DNA of 64,000 bases from Kribbella capetownensis (lineage in GTDB: Bacteria > Actinomycetota > Actinomycetes > Propionibacteriales > Kribbellaceae), in the NCBI RefSeq assembly GCF_004331485.1, contig NZ_SJKD01000006.1:310001-374000 (forward strand), read 5' to 3'. The notes under the pieces are model-generated. The model saw nothing but the letters and a program-made list of their open reading frames with translations. It did no database searches and had not been told where the DNA came from. Below, in pieces: positions 41,829 to 50,116 of the stretch. The position numbers and the translations under genes were made by a program. Each line of letters opens with the position of its first letter. Position 1 is the stretch's first letter.

Positions 41829-43649
41829 ATGCACGACGACGCCAAGACCGACTGGGACGCGCGGATCGCGCTCCGCAGTGACGAGGAGCGCGCGTTCGCC
41901 TTCCCGGACCTGGATCCGCCGAAGCAGGTCACCGCGACCGGCGGCGCCGGTCAGGTGACGATCGACTGGACGCCGGTGGACGGAGCCGCGGGGTACCTGA
42001 TCCTGCGCTCCACCGGCGACCACGGCCCACTCGAGCCGGTCGATCACCACAGCGGCGACCTCCTGTCGGTCCCGGCACCGCCGTACGTCGACACCACGTG
42101 CACCCCGGGGACGCCGTACCGGTATGCGGTCGCGAGCGTCCCCGAGGTGACCGCGAGCGGCCGTCCGAGCAACACGGTCACCGCCGTGCCACTGGTTGCC
42201 GATGGCACCGTCCCGGTGGTCTCGGTGACGGTCGATACGGTTGCCAAGGGCACTGAGCTGGCGAGGCCCTGGGTTCCGATGGTCGGCAGCGAACGGCTCA
42301 GCCAGCTGCTCTGCACGGATCTCACCGGTGGTCACGAGATCGGTACGGAGCTGGAGCAGGCGCTGCGCCGGATGCACGACGAGATCGGGGTGCGAACGGT
42401 CCGGGCGCACGCGATCTTCCACGACGACACCCGTGTGTACGCCGAGGTCGACGGCGAACCGGCGTACGACTTTTCGGTCGTCGACGCGATCTACGACAAG
42501 CTGCTCGCGCTGGGGCTGCGGCCGGTGGTCGAGCTCGGGTTCATGCCGCGGGACCTGGCCAGTGATCCGGACCGGACCGTGTTCGCGTACGGCGCGATCA
42601 TCTCGCCGCCGAAGTCGTACGAGCGCTGGCACGACCTGGTCCGCGCGCTGGTGCAGCACCTCGTCGAGCGGTACGGCCTCGACGAGGTACTGACCTGGGA
42701 CTTCGAGGTGTGGAACGAGGCCAACCTGGAGGTCTTCTGGTCCGGCACGAAGGCGGAGTACCTGCACCTGTACGACGCGACCGCGGCGGCCGTGAAGTCG
42801 GTGGACCAGCGACTCGCGATCGGTGGACCGTCGTCGGCCGCGGCGGGCTGGGTGGACGACCTGCTCGCCCACGCGGCCGCCGAAGGGACGCCGGTGGACT
42901 TCGTGTCGACGCACACCTACGGCAGTCCGCCGCTCGATGTGCAGGCCTCGCTGGATCGGCACGGGTTCAGCGACGCGCGGATCCTGTGGACCGAGTGGGG
43001 CGTGACCCCGACGCACTTCAATCCGATCAACGACTCGGTGTTCTCCGGAGTGTTCCTGCTGCGCGGGATGAAGTCGGCGGCCGGCCGGGTCGACGCGCTC
43101 GCGTACTGGGTCGCGTCCGACCACTTCGAGGAGCTCGGCCGTCCGCCGCGGTTCCTGCACGGCGGCTTCGGCCTGCAGACCGTAGGTGGGCTGGCGAAGC
43201 CCCGGTACCACGCGATGAGCCTGCTGAGTCGGCTCGGGCCGGTCGAGCTGCCGGTGACGTGGAGCGGTGACGGCGGCGGCAGTCTGGTCGAGGCGTGGGC
43301 CTCCCACGATGACGATCGGATTGCCGTACTGCTGTGGAATCTGACCCTCGACCAGACCAAGTCGGCGGGGGCACCGGAACTGTCCAGGACGGTCCACGTG
43401 CAGCTGCCCGGCGTGGATCCGTCCTGGCAGGCCACCGTCACCACCCTCGGCATCGGCGTCGGCGATGTCGCCGCAGCCGCCGCTGACCTCGGGATCGGTG
43501 ACTGGCCCAGCGACGAGCAACTGGCCGAGCTGGCCGACCGGAGCCGGATGGTCAGTACTCCGCTGGAGTGGAACGGTTCAGCACTCGAGCTGACTCTCCC
43601 GATGCCGTCCGCGGTCCTGGTGGAGCTGCTTCGCCCGCATCAAGATTGA
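41829..43649 (+). CDS. GH39-like glycoside hydrolase with N-terminal FN3-like domain
   Basis: A 606-residue enzyme without a signal peptide, so cytoplasmic. An N-terminal fibronectin-like segment (about 35-125: PPKQVTATGGAGQVTIDW) precedes a TIM barrel with acid/base Glu in EVWNEANL (~292) and nucleophile Glu in LWTEWG (~387), as in GH39 beta-xylosidases and alpha-L-iduronidases. A C-terminal beta-sandwich follows. GGGAGAG lies 7 nt before ATG 41829. The last 98 bp overlap the convergent GntR gene. Confidence 0.87.
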   Translation: MHDDAKTDWDARIALRSDEERAFAFPDLDPPKQVTATGGAGQVTIDWTPVDGAAGYLILRSTGDHGPLEPVDHHSGDLLSVPAPPYVDTTCTPGTPYRYAVASVPEVTASGRPSNTVTAVPLVADGTVPVVSVTVDTVAKGTELARPWVPMVGSERLSQLLCTDLTGGHEIGTELEQALRRMHDEIGVRTVRAHAIFHDDTRVYAEVDGEPAYDFSVVDAIYDKLLALGLRPVVELGFMPRDLASDPDRTVFAYGAIISPPKSYERWHDLVRALVQHLVERYGLDEVLTWDFEVWNEANLEVFWSGTKAEYLHLYDATAAAVKSVDQRLAIGGPSSAAAGWVDDLLAHAAAEGTPVDFVSTHTYGSPPLDVQASLDRHGFSDARILWTEWGVTPTHFNPINDSVFSGVFLLRGMKSAAGRVDALAYWVASDHFEELGRPPRFLHGGFGLQTVGGLAKPRYHAMSLLSRLGPVELPVTWSGDGGGSLVEAWASHDDDRIAVLLWNLTLDQTKSAGAPELSRTVHVQLPGVDPSWQATVTTLGIGVGDVAAAAADLGIGDWPSDEQLAELADRSRMVSTPLEWNGSALELTLPMPSAVLVELLRPHQD

Positions 43650-44316
43650 CCGCGTCCTGGATCCAGCGTTCGACGCCGGCGATGTGGACCGTCGCCCAGG
43701 CCCGCGCGACCTCGGGTTCGCGGGCGGCGATGGCGTCGAGGATCGAGCGGTGTTCGGCGACTGACCGAGCGACGGCACCGGTCTGGGTCAGGCCGCGCCA
43801 GATCCGGGCCCGGTACGTCGGCTGACGCAGGCTCTCGATGATCGAGGCCAGCGCCCGGTTGCCACTGCCGATCGCGAGCAGCCGGTGGAACTCCACGTCA
43901 CAAGCGAGTTGGTCATCCGCCGATGGCTCCTCGCCGAGATCGTCGAGCAACTTTCGCAGTGCGATGACGTCCTCGTCCGGCATCCGGAGCGCGGCCCGCG
44001 CCGCCGCGGCCGGCTCGAGGATCCGGCGTACCTCGAAGAACTCCAGCACCGACGCGTCCTGGTGCAGGTCGAGGACGAACCCCATCGTCTCCATCAGCAG
44101 GGCCGGGTCGAGGCTCGTCACGAACGTCCCGTCGCCCTGGCGGACCTCGAGGATCCGGATCAGCGCCAGCGCCTTGACCGCCTCGCGCAGCGAGTTCCGG
44201 GACAGGCCGAGGCGTGCGGCCAGGTCGGCTTCGCGCGGAAGCCGGTCGCCGGGCTGCAGTTCGCCGGACACGATCATCTGCTTGATCCGGTCGATCGCCT
44301 CGTCGGTGACCCGCAT
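43552..44316 (-). CDS. FadR/GntR family transcriptional regulator
   Basis: A 254-residue GntR regulator: winged helix in VTDEAIDRIKQMIVSGELQPGDRLPREADLAARLGLSRNSLREAVKAL and FCD ligand domain with metal-binding residues (EFHRLLAIGSGN, AEHRSILDAI). Start at MRVTDEAID (44316), preceded by GGGAGG. Divergent from the second sugar operon; an 11-bp-arm palindrome lies 26 nt before its start. The 3' 98 bp code on both strands with GH39. Ligand probably a sugar acid or a glycan monomer. Confidence 0.92.
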   Translation of the reverse strand: MRVTDEAIDRIKQMIVSGELQPGDRLPREADLAARLGLSRNSLREAVKALALIRILEVRQGDGTFVTSLDPALLMETMGFVLDLHQDASVLEFFEVRRILEPAAAARAALRMPDEDVIALRKLLDDLGEEPSADDQLACDVEFHRLLAIGSGNRALASIIESLRQPTYRARIWRGLTQTGAVARSVAEHRSILDAIAAREPEVARAWATVHIAGVERWIQDAVNLDAGEAAPPGPRTASGESARVLNRSTPAEY

Positions 44317-44341
44317 GCCAGCCTCCCTGCTCGGCCCGGAA

Positions 44342-44374
44342 ACCTCCGATGTCTTGGGACAATACATCGGAGGT
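44342..44374. promoter_or_regulatory. Palindromic operator in front of the GntR gene
   Basis: Perfect 11-bp arms (44342-44352 and 44364-44374) around an 11-nt centre that itself contains TTG-N3-CAA. It is in the divergent interval, 26 nt before gntR and ~120 nt before the second binding-protein gene, suited to regulate both. Confidence 0.75.
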
Positions 44375-44433
44375 CTGCTCGGCGCATCTACGCTCAGCGC
44401 CGAGTTTCTTCCCTGAAATAAGGCCACGAACTG

Positions 44434-44463
44434 TTGACTCTCGTCAAGACTTCGGCATATTGA
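44434..44463 (+). promoter_or_regulatory. Candidate promoter of the second sugar operon
   Basis: TTGACT (44434-44439) and TATTGA (44458-44463) are 18 nt apart, 34 nt upstream of the binding-protein start. Both hexamers are acceptable housekeeping-sigma matches. Confidence 0.5.
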
Positions 44464-44496
44464 TCGGATGAATCACAGCTCTCCTTGGAGGTCAGG

Positions 44497-45768
44497 ATGA
44501 GAGGAACACCAGCGCGGGCTCGCCGCTGGGCCACCGCCGCCCTGTCGGTACTGGCTCTGACGGCGGTGGCGGCCTGTGGCGGCGGCAACGACGGCAGTGG
44601 CGGCGGATCCGGTTCGGCCGACAAGGCCGATCTCACCTGGTCGTTCTGGGTCGCCGGGACCGAGGACCAGGCCGCGTGGCAGAAGGTCGCGGACCAGGCC
44701 CACACGGACCATCCCGGCATCACCGTCAAGCTCCAGGGCACCACCTGGGACAACTACTGGGCGAAGGTCGGCACCCTGCTGGCCAGCGGCAAGGCCCCGT
44801 GCATCATGGGCATGCAGAGCCTGCGGCTGGCGTCGTACGCGAACGCCCTGCTCCCGCTCGACGACCTGATGACGAAGTACGGCCTGAAGACCGAGGACTT
44901 CGACAAGCCGATCATGGACGGCCTGAAGGCGGACGGGAAGCAGATCGCGATCCCGTACGACTCCGGCCCGATGGTGATCTTCTACAACCGCGACCTGTTC
45001 AAGGCCGCCGGCGTGGCCGAGCCGAAGCCGGGCTGGACGATGGACGAGTTCACCGCGGCCGCGAAGAAACTCACCAGTGCCGGGAAGACCGGATTCGTGA
45101 CGAGTCCCGGCGATCTGGGCGTGACGTCCTGGGTCCGGACCCAGACCGGGGCGGAGCCGCTCGCCGACGGCAAGCTCGCGCTCACCGATCCGAAGTTCGA
45201 AGAGGGCTTCACGACGTACGCCAACTTCGTCAAGACCGACAAGATCGCCCCGCAGGTGCCGTCCGGCAACCCCGACTTCGAGACCCAGCAGTTCACCTCC
45301 GGCAAGGCCGCGATGCAGCTGAACGGGCCGTGGTCGCTGATCGACGTCAAGGGCAAGGTCAAGTTCGACCTCGGCATCGCGCCGATCCCGGCAGGTCCGG
45401 ACGGCTCGAAGACCTACACGGCCGGCTCGGGCTTCGGCATCTCGCGGTCCTGCAAGACGCCGGACGCGGCCTTCCAGGCGATCATGTCGATGACGAGTGA
45501 GAAGCCGCTGACCACGCTGGCCGTGGCCGGCCGGGCGTACCCGGCGCGCACCGTCGCGCACCCGGCCTGGTTCACCGCAGTCAAGGTCGAGGGCGCCAAG
45601 GAGACGATCGACTACGCGTCCGAGAACTCGGTCCCGCTGGTGACCTCGAAGAACTGGGTCCAGGTGGCCGACCTGCTCAACCGGTTCGGGACGCAGGCGC
45701 TGAACGGCGAGATCCCGCCGGACCAGGCGCTGAAGACCATCCAGGACCAGGCGGGCGCCGGTTCCTGA
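44497..45768 (+). CDS. Sugar ABC transporter substrate-binding lipoprotein
   Basis: A 423-residue binding protein. Lipobox LTAVAAC near 22-27 then Gly/Ser linker. DLTWSFWVAGTEDQAAWQKVADQ and QIAIPYDSGPMVIFYNRDLFKAAG are typical family-1 sequences. ATG 44497 follows GGAGG by 5 nt. Only weakly similar in sequence to the binding protein at 37106, so the two importers probably take different oligosaccharides. Stop overlaps the next gene (TGATG). Confidence 0.93.
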   Translation: MRGTPARARRWATAALSVLALTAVAACGGGNDGSGGGSGSADKADLTWSFWVAGTEDQAAWQKVADQAHTDHPGITVKLQGTTWDNYWAKVGTLLASGKAPCIMGMQSLRLASYANALLPLDDLMTKYGLKTEDFDKPIMDGLKADGKQIAIPYDSGPMVIFYNRDLFKAAGVAEPKPGWTMDEFTAAAKKLTSAGKTGFVTSPGDLGVTSWVRTQTGAEPLADGKLALTDPKFEEGFTTYANFVKTDKIAPQVPSGNPDFETQQFTSGKAAMQLNGPWSLIDVKGKVKFDLGIAPIPAGPDGSKTYTAGSGFGISRSCKTPDAAFQAIMSMTSEKPLTTLAVAGRAYPARTVAHPAWFTAVKVEGAKETIDYASENSVPLVTSKNWVQVADLLNRFGTQALNGEIPPDQALKTIQDQAGAGS

Positions 45769-46712
45769 TGGCCACCGACACCACCACCGTCGCTCCGCCC
45801 GGTCTGCCCTCCAAGGCCGACCGGGTGGGGCGCCGGCCCGCGCTGCGACGAGACGGCCGGTTCGCCGGGATCTTCCTCGCCCCGAGTCTCGGCGGGCTGG
45901 CCCTGTTCACGCTGTTCCCCACCGCGATGGCGCTGGCGATCAGCCTGTTCGACTGGCCGGTGTTCGGCGAGCGCAAGTTCCTCGGCATCGACAACTACAC
46001 CCAACTGCTGAACGATCCGGTGTTTCGCCGGGTGGTGCTGAACACGGCCCTGTTCGTGGTGCTGTACGTGCCGCTGAACCTGGTCGTGTCGCTGGGGCTC
46101 GCGGTCTGGGTCGGGCCGAAGATCAAGGGCCGGCAGGCGTTCCGGGTGCTGTTCTTCATCCCGGTGATGACGCCGATGGTGGCCAACGTGATGGTCTGGC
46201 GGCTGTTGTTCCAGCCCGGCGGCCTGCTCGACAGCGGGTTGGAGAGCTGGTTCGGCATCAACGCGCCGAACTTCCTCGGCTCCTCTGCCTGGGCGATGCC
46301 GGCGGTCGTGGCGATGTCGATCTGGCAGGGCTTCGGCTACAACTTCCTGGTCTTCTCCGCCGCCCTCGACCAGGTGCCGCAGTCGCAACTGGAGTCGGCC
46401 CAGATCGACGGCGCCGGGCCGCTCCAGCGGTTCCGGTACGTGACCTGGCCGATGATCACGCCGTCGATCTTCTTCGCCACCACGATGACGCTGATCACGT
46501 CGTTCCAGGTGTTCGTGCAACCGTTCATCCTGACCCAGGGCGGTCCGGGCGTGGCCACCCAGACGATCGTGATGTACGTCTACAACCAGGGCTGGCAGTT
46601 CCTCACCATGGGGCTGGCGTCCGCCGCGGGCTGGGTGCTGTTCGTGATCATCATGGCGGTCACCGCGATCCAGTTCGTCGGGCAGCGGAAGTGGGTGCAG
46701 TATGACGTCTGA
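45768..46712 (+). CDS. Sugar ABC transporter permease (MalF/UgpA type)
   Basis: A 314-residue permease with EAA loop ESAQIDGAGPLQRFRYVTWPMITPS. Its N-terminal ~35 residues are polar. Overlaps both neighbours (TGATG before, 11 bp after). Confidence 0.94.
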   Translation: MATDTTTVAPPGLPSKADRVGRRPALRRDGRFAGIFLAPSLGGLALFTLFPTAMALAISLFDWPVFGERKFLGIDNYTQLLNDPVFRRVVLNTALFVVLYVPLNLVVSLGLAVWVGPKIKGRQAFRVLFFIPVMTPMVANVMVWRLLFQPGGLLDSGLESWFGINAPNFLGSSAWAMPAVVAMSIWQGFGYNFLVFSAALDQVPQSQLESAQIDGAGPLQRFRYVTWPMITPSIFFATTMTLITSFQVFVQPFILTQGGPGVATQTIVMYVYNQGWQFLTMGLASAAGWVLFVIIMAVTAIQFVGQRKWVQYDV

Positions 46713-47544
46713 AACCCTTGGCCGCCGGGTCCGCAGCGGGGTCTCGCACACGCTGTTGATCATCGTCGCGATCGCCTTCCTCGGGCCGCTGGTGTACGCC
46801 GTGTCCACCTCGCTGAAACCAGCGGACGAGGTGTTCACGCCGACACCGCACCTGTTCGGCTCCGAGATCCGCTGGCAGAACTACGCCGACGCGTTCACGT
46901 TCGCGCCGTTCGGCCGCTACTTCCTGAACAGCCTGTTCGTCGCGGTCGCCGGCACCGCGGTCGTGGTGATTGCCTCGAGCCTGTCGGCGTACGCCTTCGC
47001 CCGGCTGCAATTCAGGGGCCGTGAGCAACTGTTCGTCCTGTTCCTGGGCACGCTGATGGTGCCGCAGGAGGTACTGATCGTGCCGATGTACTGGCTGATG
47101 CAGTCGCTCGGCTGGGTGGACAGCTACTGGGCGCTGATCCTGCCCTGGGCATTCACCGCGTTCGGCACCTTCCTGCTGCGCCAGTTCTTCCTGACCGTTC
47201 CGGCCGAGCTGGAGGAGGCGGCGCGGGTCGACGGGTGCGGGCCGTTCCGCTCGTTCCTGCGGATCATGCTGCCGTTGGCGCGGCCGGCCATCGCCGTACT
47301 GACCGTCTTCACCTTCATCAGTTTCTGGGGCAGTTTCCTGTGGCCGCTGATCATCGTGAACAGCGTGACCGACAAGGGCACGGTACCGCTCGGCCTGGCC
47401 CAGTTCGTCGGCCAGCAGGGCACCCAGTGGAACCTGATGATGGCGGCCTCGATCCTGGCGATGGTGCCGACCGTCCTGCTCGTGATCCTGCTCCAGAAGC
47501 ATCTCGTCCGCGGCCTGCTCGTCACCGGTCTGGGCGGCCGCTAA
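46702..47544 (+). CDS. Sugar ABC transporter permease (MalG type)
   Basis: A 280-residue permease with EAA loop EEAARVDGCGPFRSFLRIMLPLARPAI and C-terminus QKHLVRGLLVTGLGGR. No ATPase gene follows. 22 nt before the fucosidase gene. Confidence 0.94.
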   Translation: MTSETLGRRVRSGVSHTLLIIVAIAFLGPLVYAVSTSLKPADEVFTPTPHLFGSEIRWQNYADAFTFAPFGRYFLNSLFVAVAGTAVVVIASSLSAYAFARLQFRGREQLFVLFLGTLMVPQEVLIVPMYWLMQSLGWVDSYWALILPWAFTAFGTFLLRQFFLTVPAELEEAARVDGCGPFRSFLRIMLPLARPAIAVLTVFTFISFWGSFLWPLIIVNSVTDKGTVPLGLAQFVGQQGTQWNLMMAASILAMVPTVLLVILLQKHLVRGLLVTGLGGR

Positions 47545-47566
47545 CTCACACCCGAGGAGATCTCAG

Positions 47567-48862
47567 ATGACCGACGCGCCTCCTGCGCATGCTGTCGAGA
47601 AGTTTCGTGACTGGCGGTTCGGCCTGTTCGTCCACTGGGGGCTGTACTCGCTGCCGGCCCGGCATGAGTGGGTGAAGAACCGCGAACAGCTGACCGACGA
47701 GGACTACCAGCCGTACTTCGACCACTTCGAGCCGGACCTGTACGACCCCGGCAAGTGGGCTCGCGCCGCCCGTGAGGCCGGGATGAAGTACGCCGTACTC
47801 ACGACCAAGCACCACGAAGGCTTCTGCCTGTGGGACTCCGACGTCTCCGACTACACGGTCGCGAAGACCGCGTGGGGCAAGGACCTGGTCGGCCCGTTCG
47901 TGGAGGCGTGCCGGGCCGAGGGGCTCGGCGTCGGGTTCTACCACTCGCTGATCGACTGGCATCACCCCGAGTTCCCGATCGACCTGGTGCACCCGCAGCG
48001 GGACGACGAGGAGGCGATCGCGAAGGCGGCCGGCCGCGACATCCAGGTGTACGCCGACTATCTGCACGCGCAGACGCGCGAACTGCTGACGAACTACGGT
48101 CCGATCGACATCATGTGGTTCGACTTCTCCTACCCAGGCCGGAAGTACCCTGACGGCCGTGACGGGCACGGCAAGGGCCGCGACGACTGGCGGTCCGAGG
48201 AACTGATGGCGATGGTCCGGGAGTTGCAGCCGGACATCCTGATCAACGACCGGCTCGACATCCCGGGCGACTTCGTCACGCCGGAGCAGTACCAGCCGGA
48301 CGGCCCGATGCAACGCGACGGGCAGCCGGTGCTGTGGGAGGCGTGCCAGACACTGAACGGTAGCTGGGGTTACGACCGGGACAACCTGGACTGGAAGTCA
48401 CCCGAGACGCTGGTGAACATGCTCGTCGACTCGGTCTCCAAGGACGGCAACCTGCTGCTCAACGTGGGGCCGACCGGGCGGGGCGAGTTCGACCCGCGCG
48501 CACTGGCGACGTTGGCGTCGATCGGCGAATGGATGCGCCTGCACGAACGGTCGGTGCGCGGCGCGCGGCCGGCGGAGCTCTCCGCTCCCCCGGACTGCCG
48601 CTTCACCCAGAAGGGCAACCGGCTCTACCTGCACCTGTTCTCCTGGCCGATGGGCCACGTCCACCTGCCTGGACTCGCCGGCAAGGTGAAGTACGCCCAA
48701 CTCCTGAACGACGCGTCCGAGATCAAGCGCATCGTCAACGACCCGCACCAAACCGCCCAGAACACCACCATGGGCGGTACTTCCGCCGACACTCTCACGC
48801 TCAAGCTACCGATCCAGAAGCCGAACGTCCTGGTCCCGGTGATCGAGCTGTTCCTGAGCTGA
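47567..48862 (+). CDS. GH29 alpha-L-fucosidase
   Basis: A 431-residue GH29 enzyme. RFGLFVHWGLYSLPARHEW, TTKHHEGFCLWDS and the nucleophile Asp in IDIMWFDFSYPG (~184) are diagnostic; the C-terminal ~90 residues form a beta-sandwich. No signal peptide, so fucosylated oligosaccharides are cut after import. GAGGAG precedes the ATG. Last gene of the second sugar operon. The family is clear; linkage preference is unknown. Confidence 0.92.
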   Translation: MTDAPPAHAVEKFRDWRFGLFVHWGLYSLPARHEWVKNREQLTDEDYQPYFDHFEPDLYDPGKWARAAREAGMKYAVLTTKHHEGFCLWDSDVSDYTVAKTAWGKDLVGPFVEACRAEGLGVGFYHSLIDWHHPEFPIDLVHPQRDDEEAIAKAAGRDIQVYADYLHAQTRELLTNYGPIDIMWFDFSYPGRKYPDGRDGHGKGRDDWRSEELMAMVRELQPDILINDRLDIPGDFVTPEQYQPDGPMQRDGQPVLWEACQTLNGSWGYDRDNLDWKSPETLVNMLVDSVSKDGNLLLNVGPTGRGEFDPRALATLASIGEWMRLHERSVRGARPAELSAPPDCRFTQKGNRLYLHLFSWPMGHVHLPGLAGKVKYAQLLNDASEIKRIVNDPHQTAQNTTMGGTSADTLTLKLPIQKPNVLVPVIELFLS

Positions 48863-48866
48863 CGAC

Positions 48867-49370
48867 CTAGGAAGCCGGGGTGGGGCGGCCGGGCTGTTCT
48901 CCACCCCGGGCTTCCAGGTAGCTGTTCTTGGGGACCATGACCTTGCGGCGGAACAGGCAGACGACGGTGCCGTCCTGCTTGTAGCCCTTGGTCTCGACGT
49001 ACACCACGCCGCGGTCGTCCTTCGACTTCGACTCCCACTTGTCCAGTACGACGGTCTCGCCGTAGATCGTGTCGCCGTGGAAGGTCGGGGCGACGTGCCG
49101 CAGCGACTCGACCTCGAGGTTGGCGATCGCCTTGCCGCTCACGTCCGGCACCGACATGCCGAGCAGGATCGAGTAGATGTAATTGCCCACCACAACGTTC
49201 TTGCCGAACTGGGTGGTCTCGCCGGCGTAGTGCGTGTCCAGGTGCAGCGGGTGGTGGTTCATCGTCAGCAGGCAGAACAGGTGGTCGTCGTACTCGGTCA
49301 CCGTCTTGCCGGGCCAGTGCTTGTAGACAGCACCGACCTCGAACTCCTCGTAGCTACGCCCGAACTGCAT
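48867..49370 (-). CDS. MaoC-family hydratase, mesaconyl-CoA hydratase-like
   Basis: A 167-residue single-hotdog (R)-hydratase. YDDHLFCLLTMNHHPLHLDTHYA contains the catalytic Asp/His pair, and NVVVGNYIYSILLGMSVPDVSGKAIANL is typical of the MaoC protein of the ccr/meaA ethylmalonyl-CoA cluster in streptomycetes, where it hydrates mesaconyl-CoA. The start at 49370 has AGGAGGAG upstream. Two other genes of that pathway type (52556 and 58549) lie on the same strand nearby. Confidence 0.85.
   Translation of the reverse strand: MQFGRSYEEFEVGAVYKHWPGKTVTEYDDHLFCLLTMNHHPLHLDTHYAGETTQFGKNVVVGNYIYSILLGMSVPDVSGKAIANLEVESLRHVAPTFHGDTIYGETVVLDKWESKSKDDRGVVYVETKGYKQDGTVVCLFRRKVMVPKNSYLEARGGEQPGRPTPAS
48871..48914. 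terminator. Hairpin at the convergent fucosidase/MaoC ends
   Basis: Arms 48871-48883 and 48901-48914 pair with one bulge, starting 9 nt after the fucosidase stop. The hairpin lies in the last codons of the convergent MaoC gene (stop at 48867-48869), so only the fucosidase transcript is an obvious client. Confidence 0.5.
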
Positions 49371-49486
49371 GCCGGCTCCTCCTGAACGGGATGGACTCCC
49401 CATGCTGCCGAATCCGGGCGTCCCCGGTCCGTGGTGTGGCTCTCACCGGCAGGAGAGAGATAGGTCACCTCCCACCCCGCGGAGGC

Positions 49487-50041
49487 TCAGTCGTGCGGCC
49501 GCTGCAGTGGCTGCTCGACCGGCTGCTGCGTGGCCGGGTGCTCCGGCAGGCGCGGGTTGACCTCGCCCTTCAGTGCCAGCTTGGCAAGGTGGTTCCGCGC
49601 CTCTTCAGCGAACTTGAAGTCGCACAGTACGTCGTACGTCGTCGCGACCACTGCGGTCCGCGAGGTGAAGTCGCGCCGGCCGGCGGACTGGGCGTAGCCG
49701 AGGCCGCCGAACACCAGACCGAAGAAGGCGCCCAGCACCACACCGGTGAGCAGCGCCGCGAGCCAGTTCCCTGTCGTGAACAGGCCCAGCAGCAGGCCGA
49801 CGAACAGACCGAACCAGGCACCGCTGGCCAGTCCTGCGGTGAGCGCCCGGCCCCAGGTGAGCCGGCCGGTGATCTTCTCCACCTGACGGAGGTTGTTGCC
49901 GACGATGGTCGTGTGCTCGACCGGGAACTTCTCGTCCGAGAGGTAGTCGACAGCTCGCTGCGCCTCCCGGTAGGTGTCGTACGTCCCGATCGTCAGGCCA
50001 CTCGGCCGGGGGTCCATCGAGGGCATGCCCTGCGGGGTCAT
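49487..50041 (-). CDS. General stress protein 17M-like membrane protein
   Basis: A 184-residue protein: an N-terminal ~50-residue GSP17M/YflT-like domain (TYDTYREAQRAVDYLSDEKFPVEHTTIVGNNLRQVE), then two Gly-rich transmembrane helices (about 70-112) and a polar tail. Divergent from corA. Function unknown; homologues are induced by envelope or general stress. Confidence 0.82.
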   Translation of the reverse strand: MTPQGMPSMDPRPSGLTIGTYDTYREAQRAVDYLSDEKFPVEHTTIVGNNLRQVEKITGRLTWGRALTAGLASGAWFGLFVGLLLGLFTTGNWLAALLTGVVLGAFFGLVFGGLGYAQSAGRRDFTSRTAVVATTYDVLCDFKFAEEARNHLAKLALKGEVNPRLPEHPATQQPVEQPLQRPHD

Positions 50042-50116
50042 CGTCGTTCCTCTCCACGTTCGTCACCCCCATCATTGCCGACGGCTGGTTACGACGCCTT
50101 GATAGCCTCGCCGGTG

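Noticed and set aside
49391..50116. Extended N-terminus of CorA
   Set aside because: The upstream frame is antisense to the stress-protein gene; the CorA family starts near 50117 or 50156.
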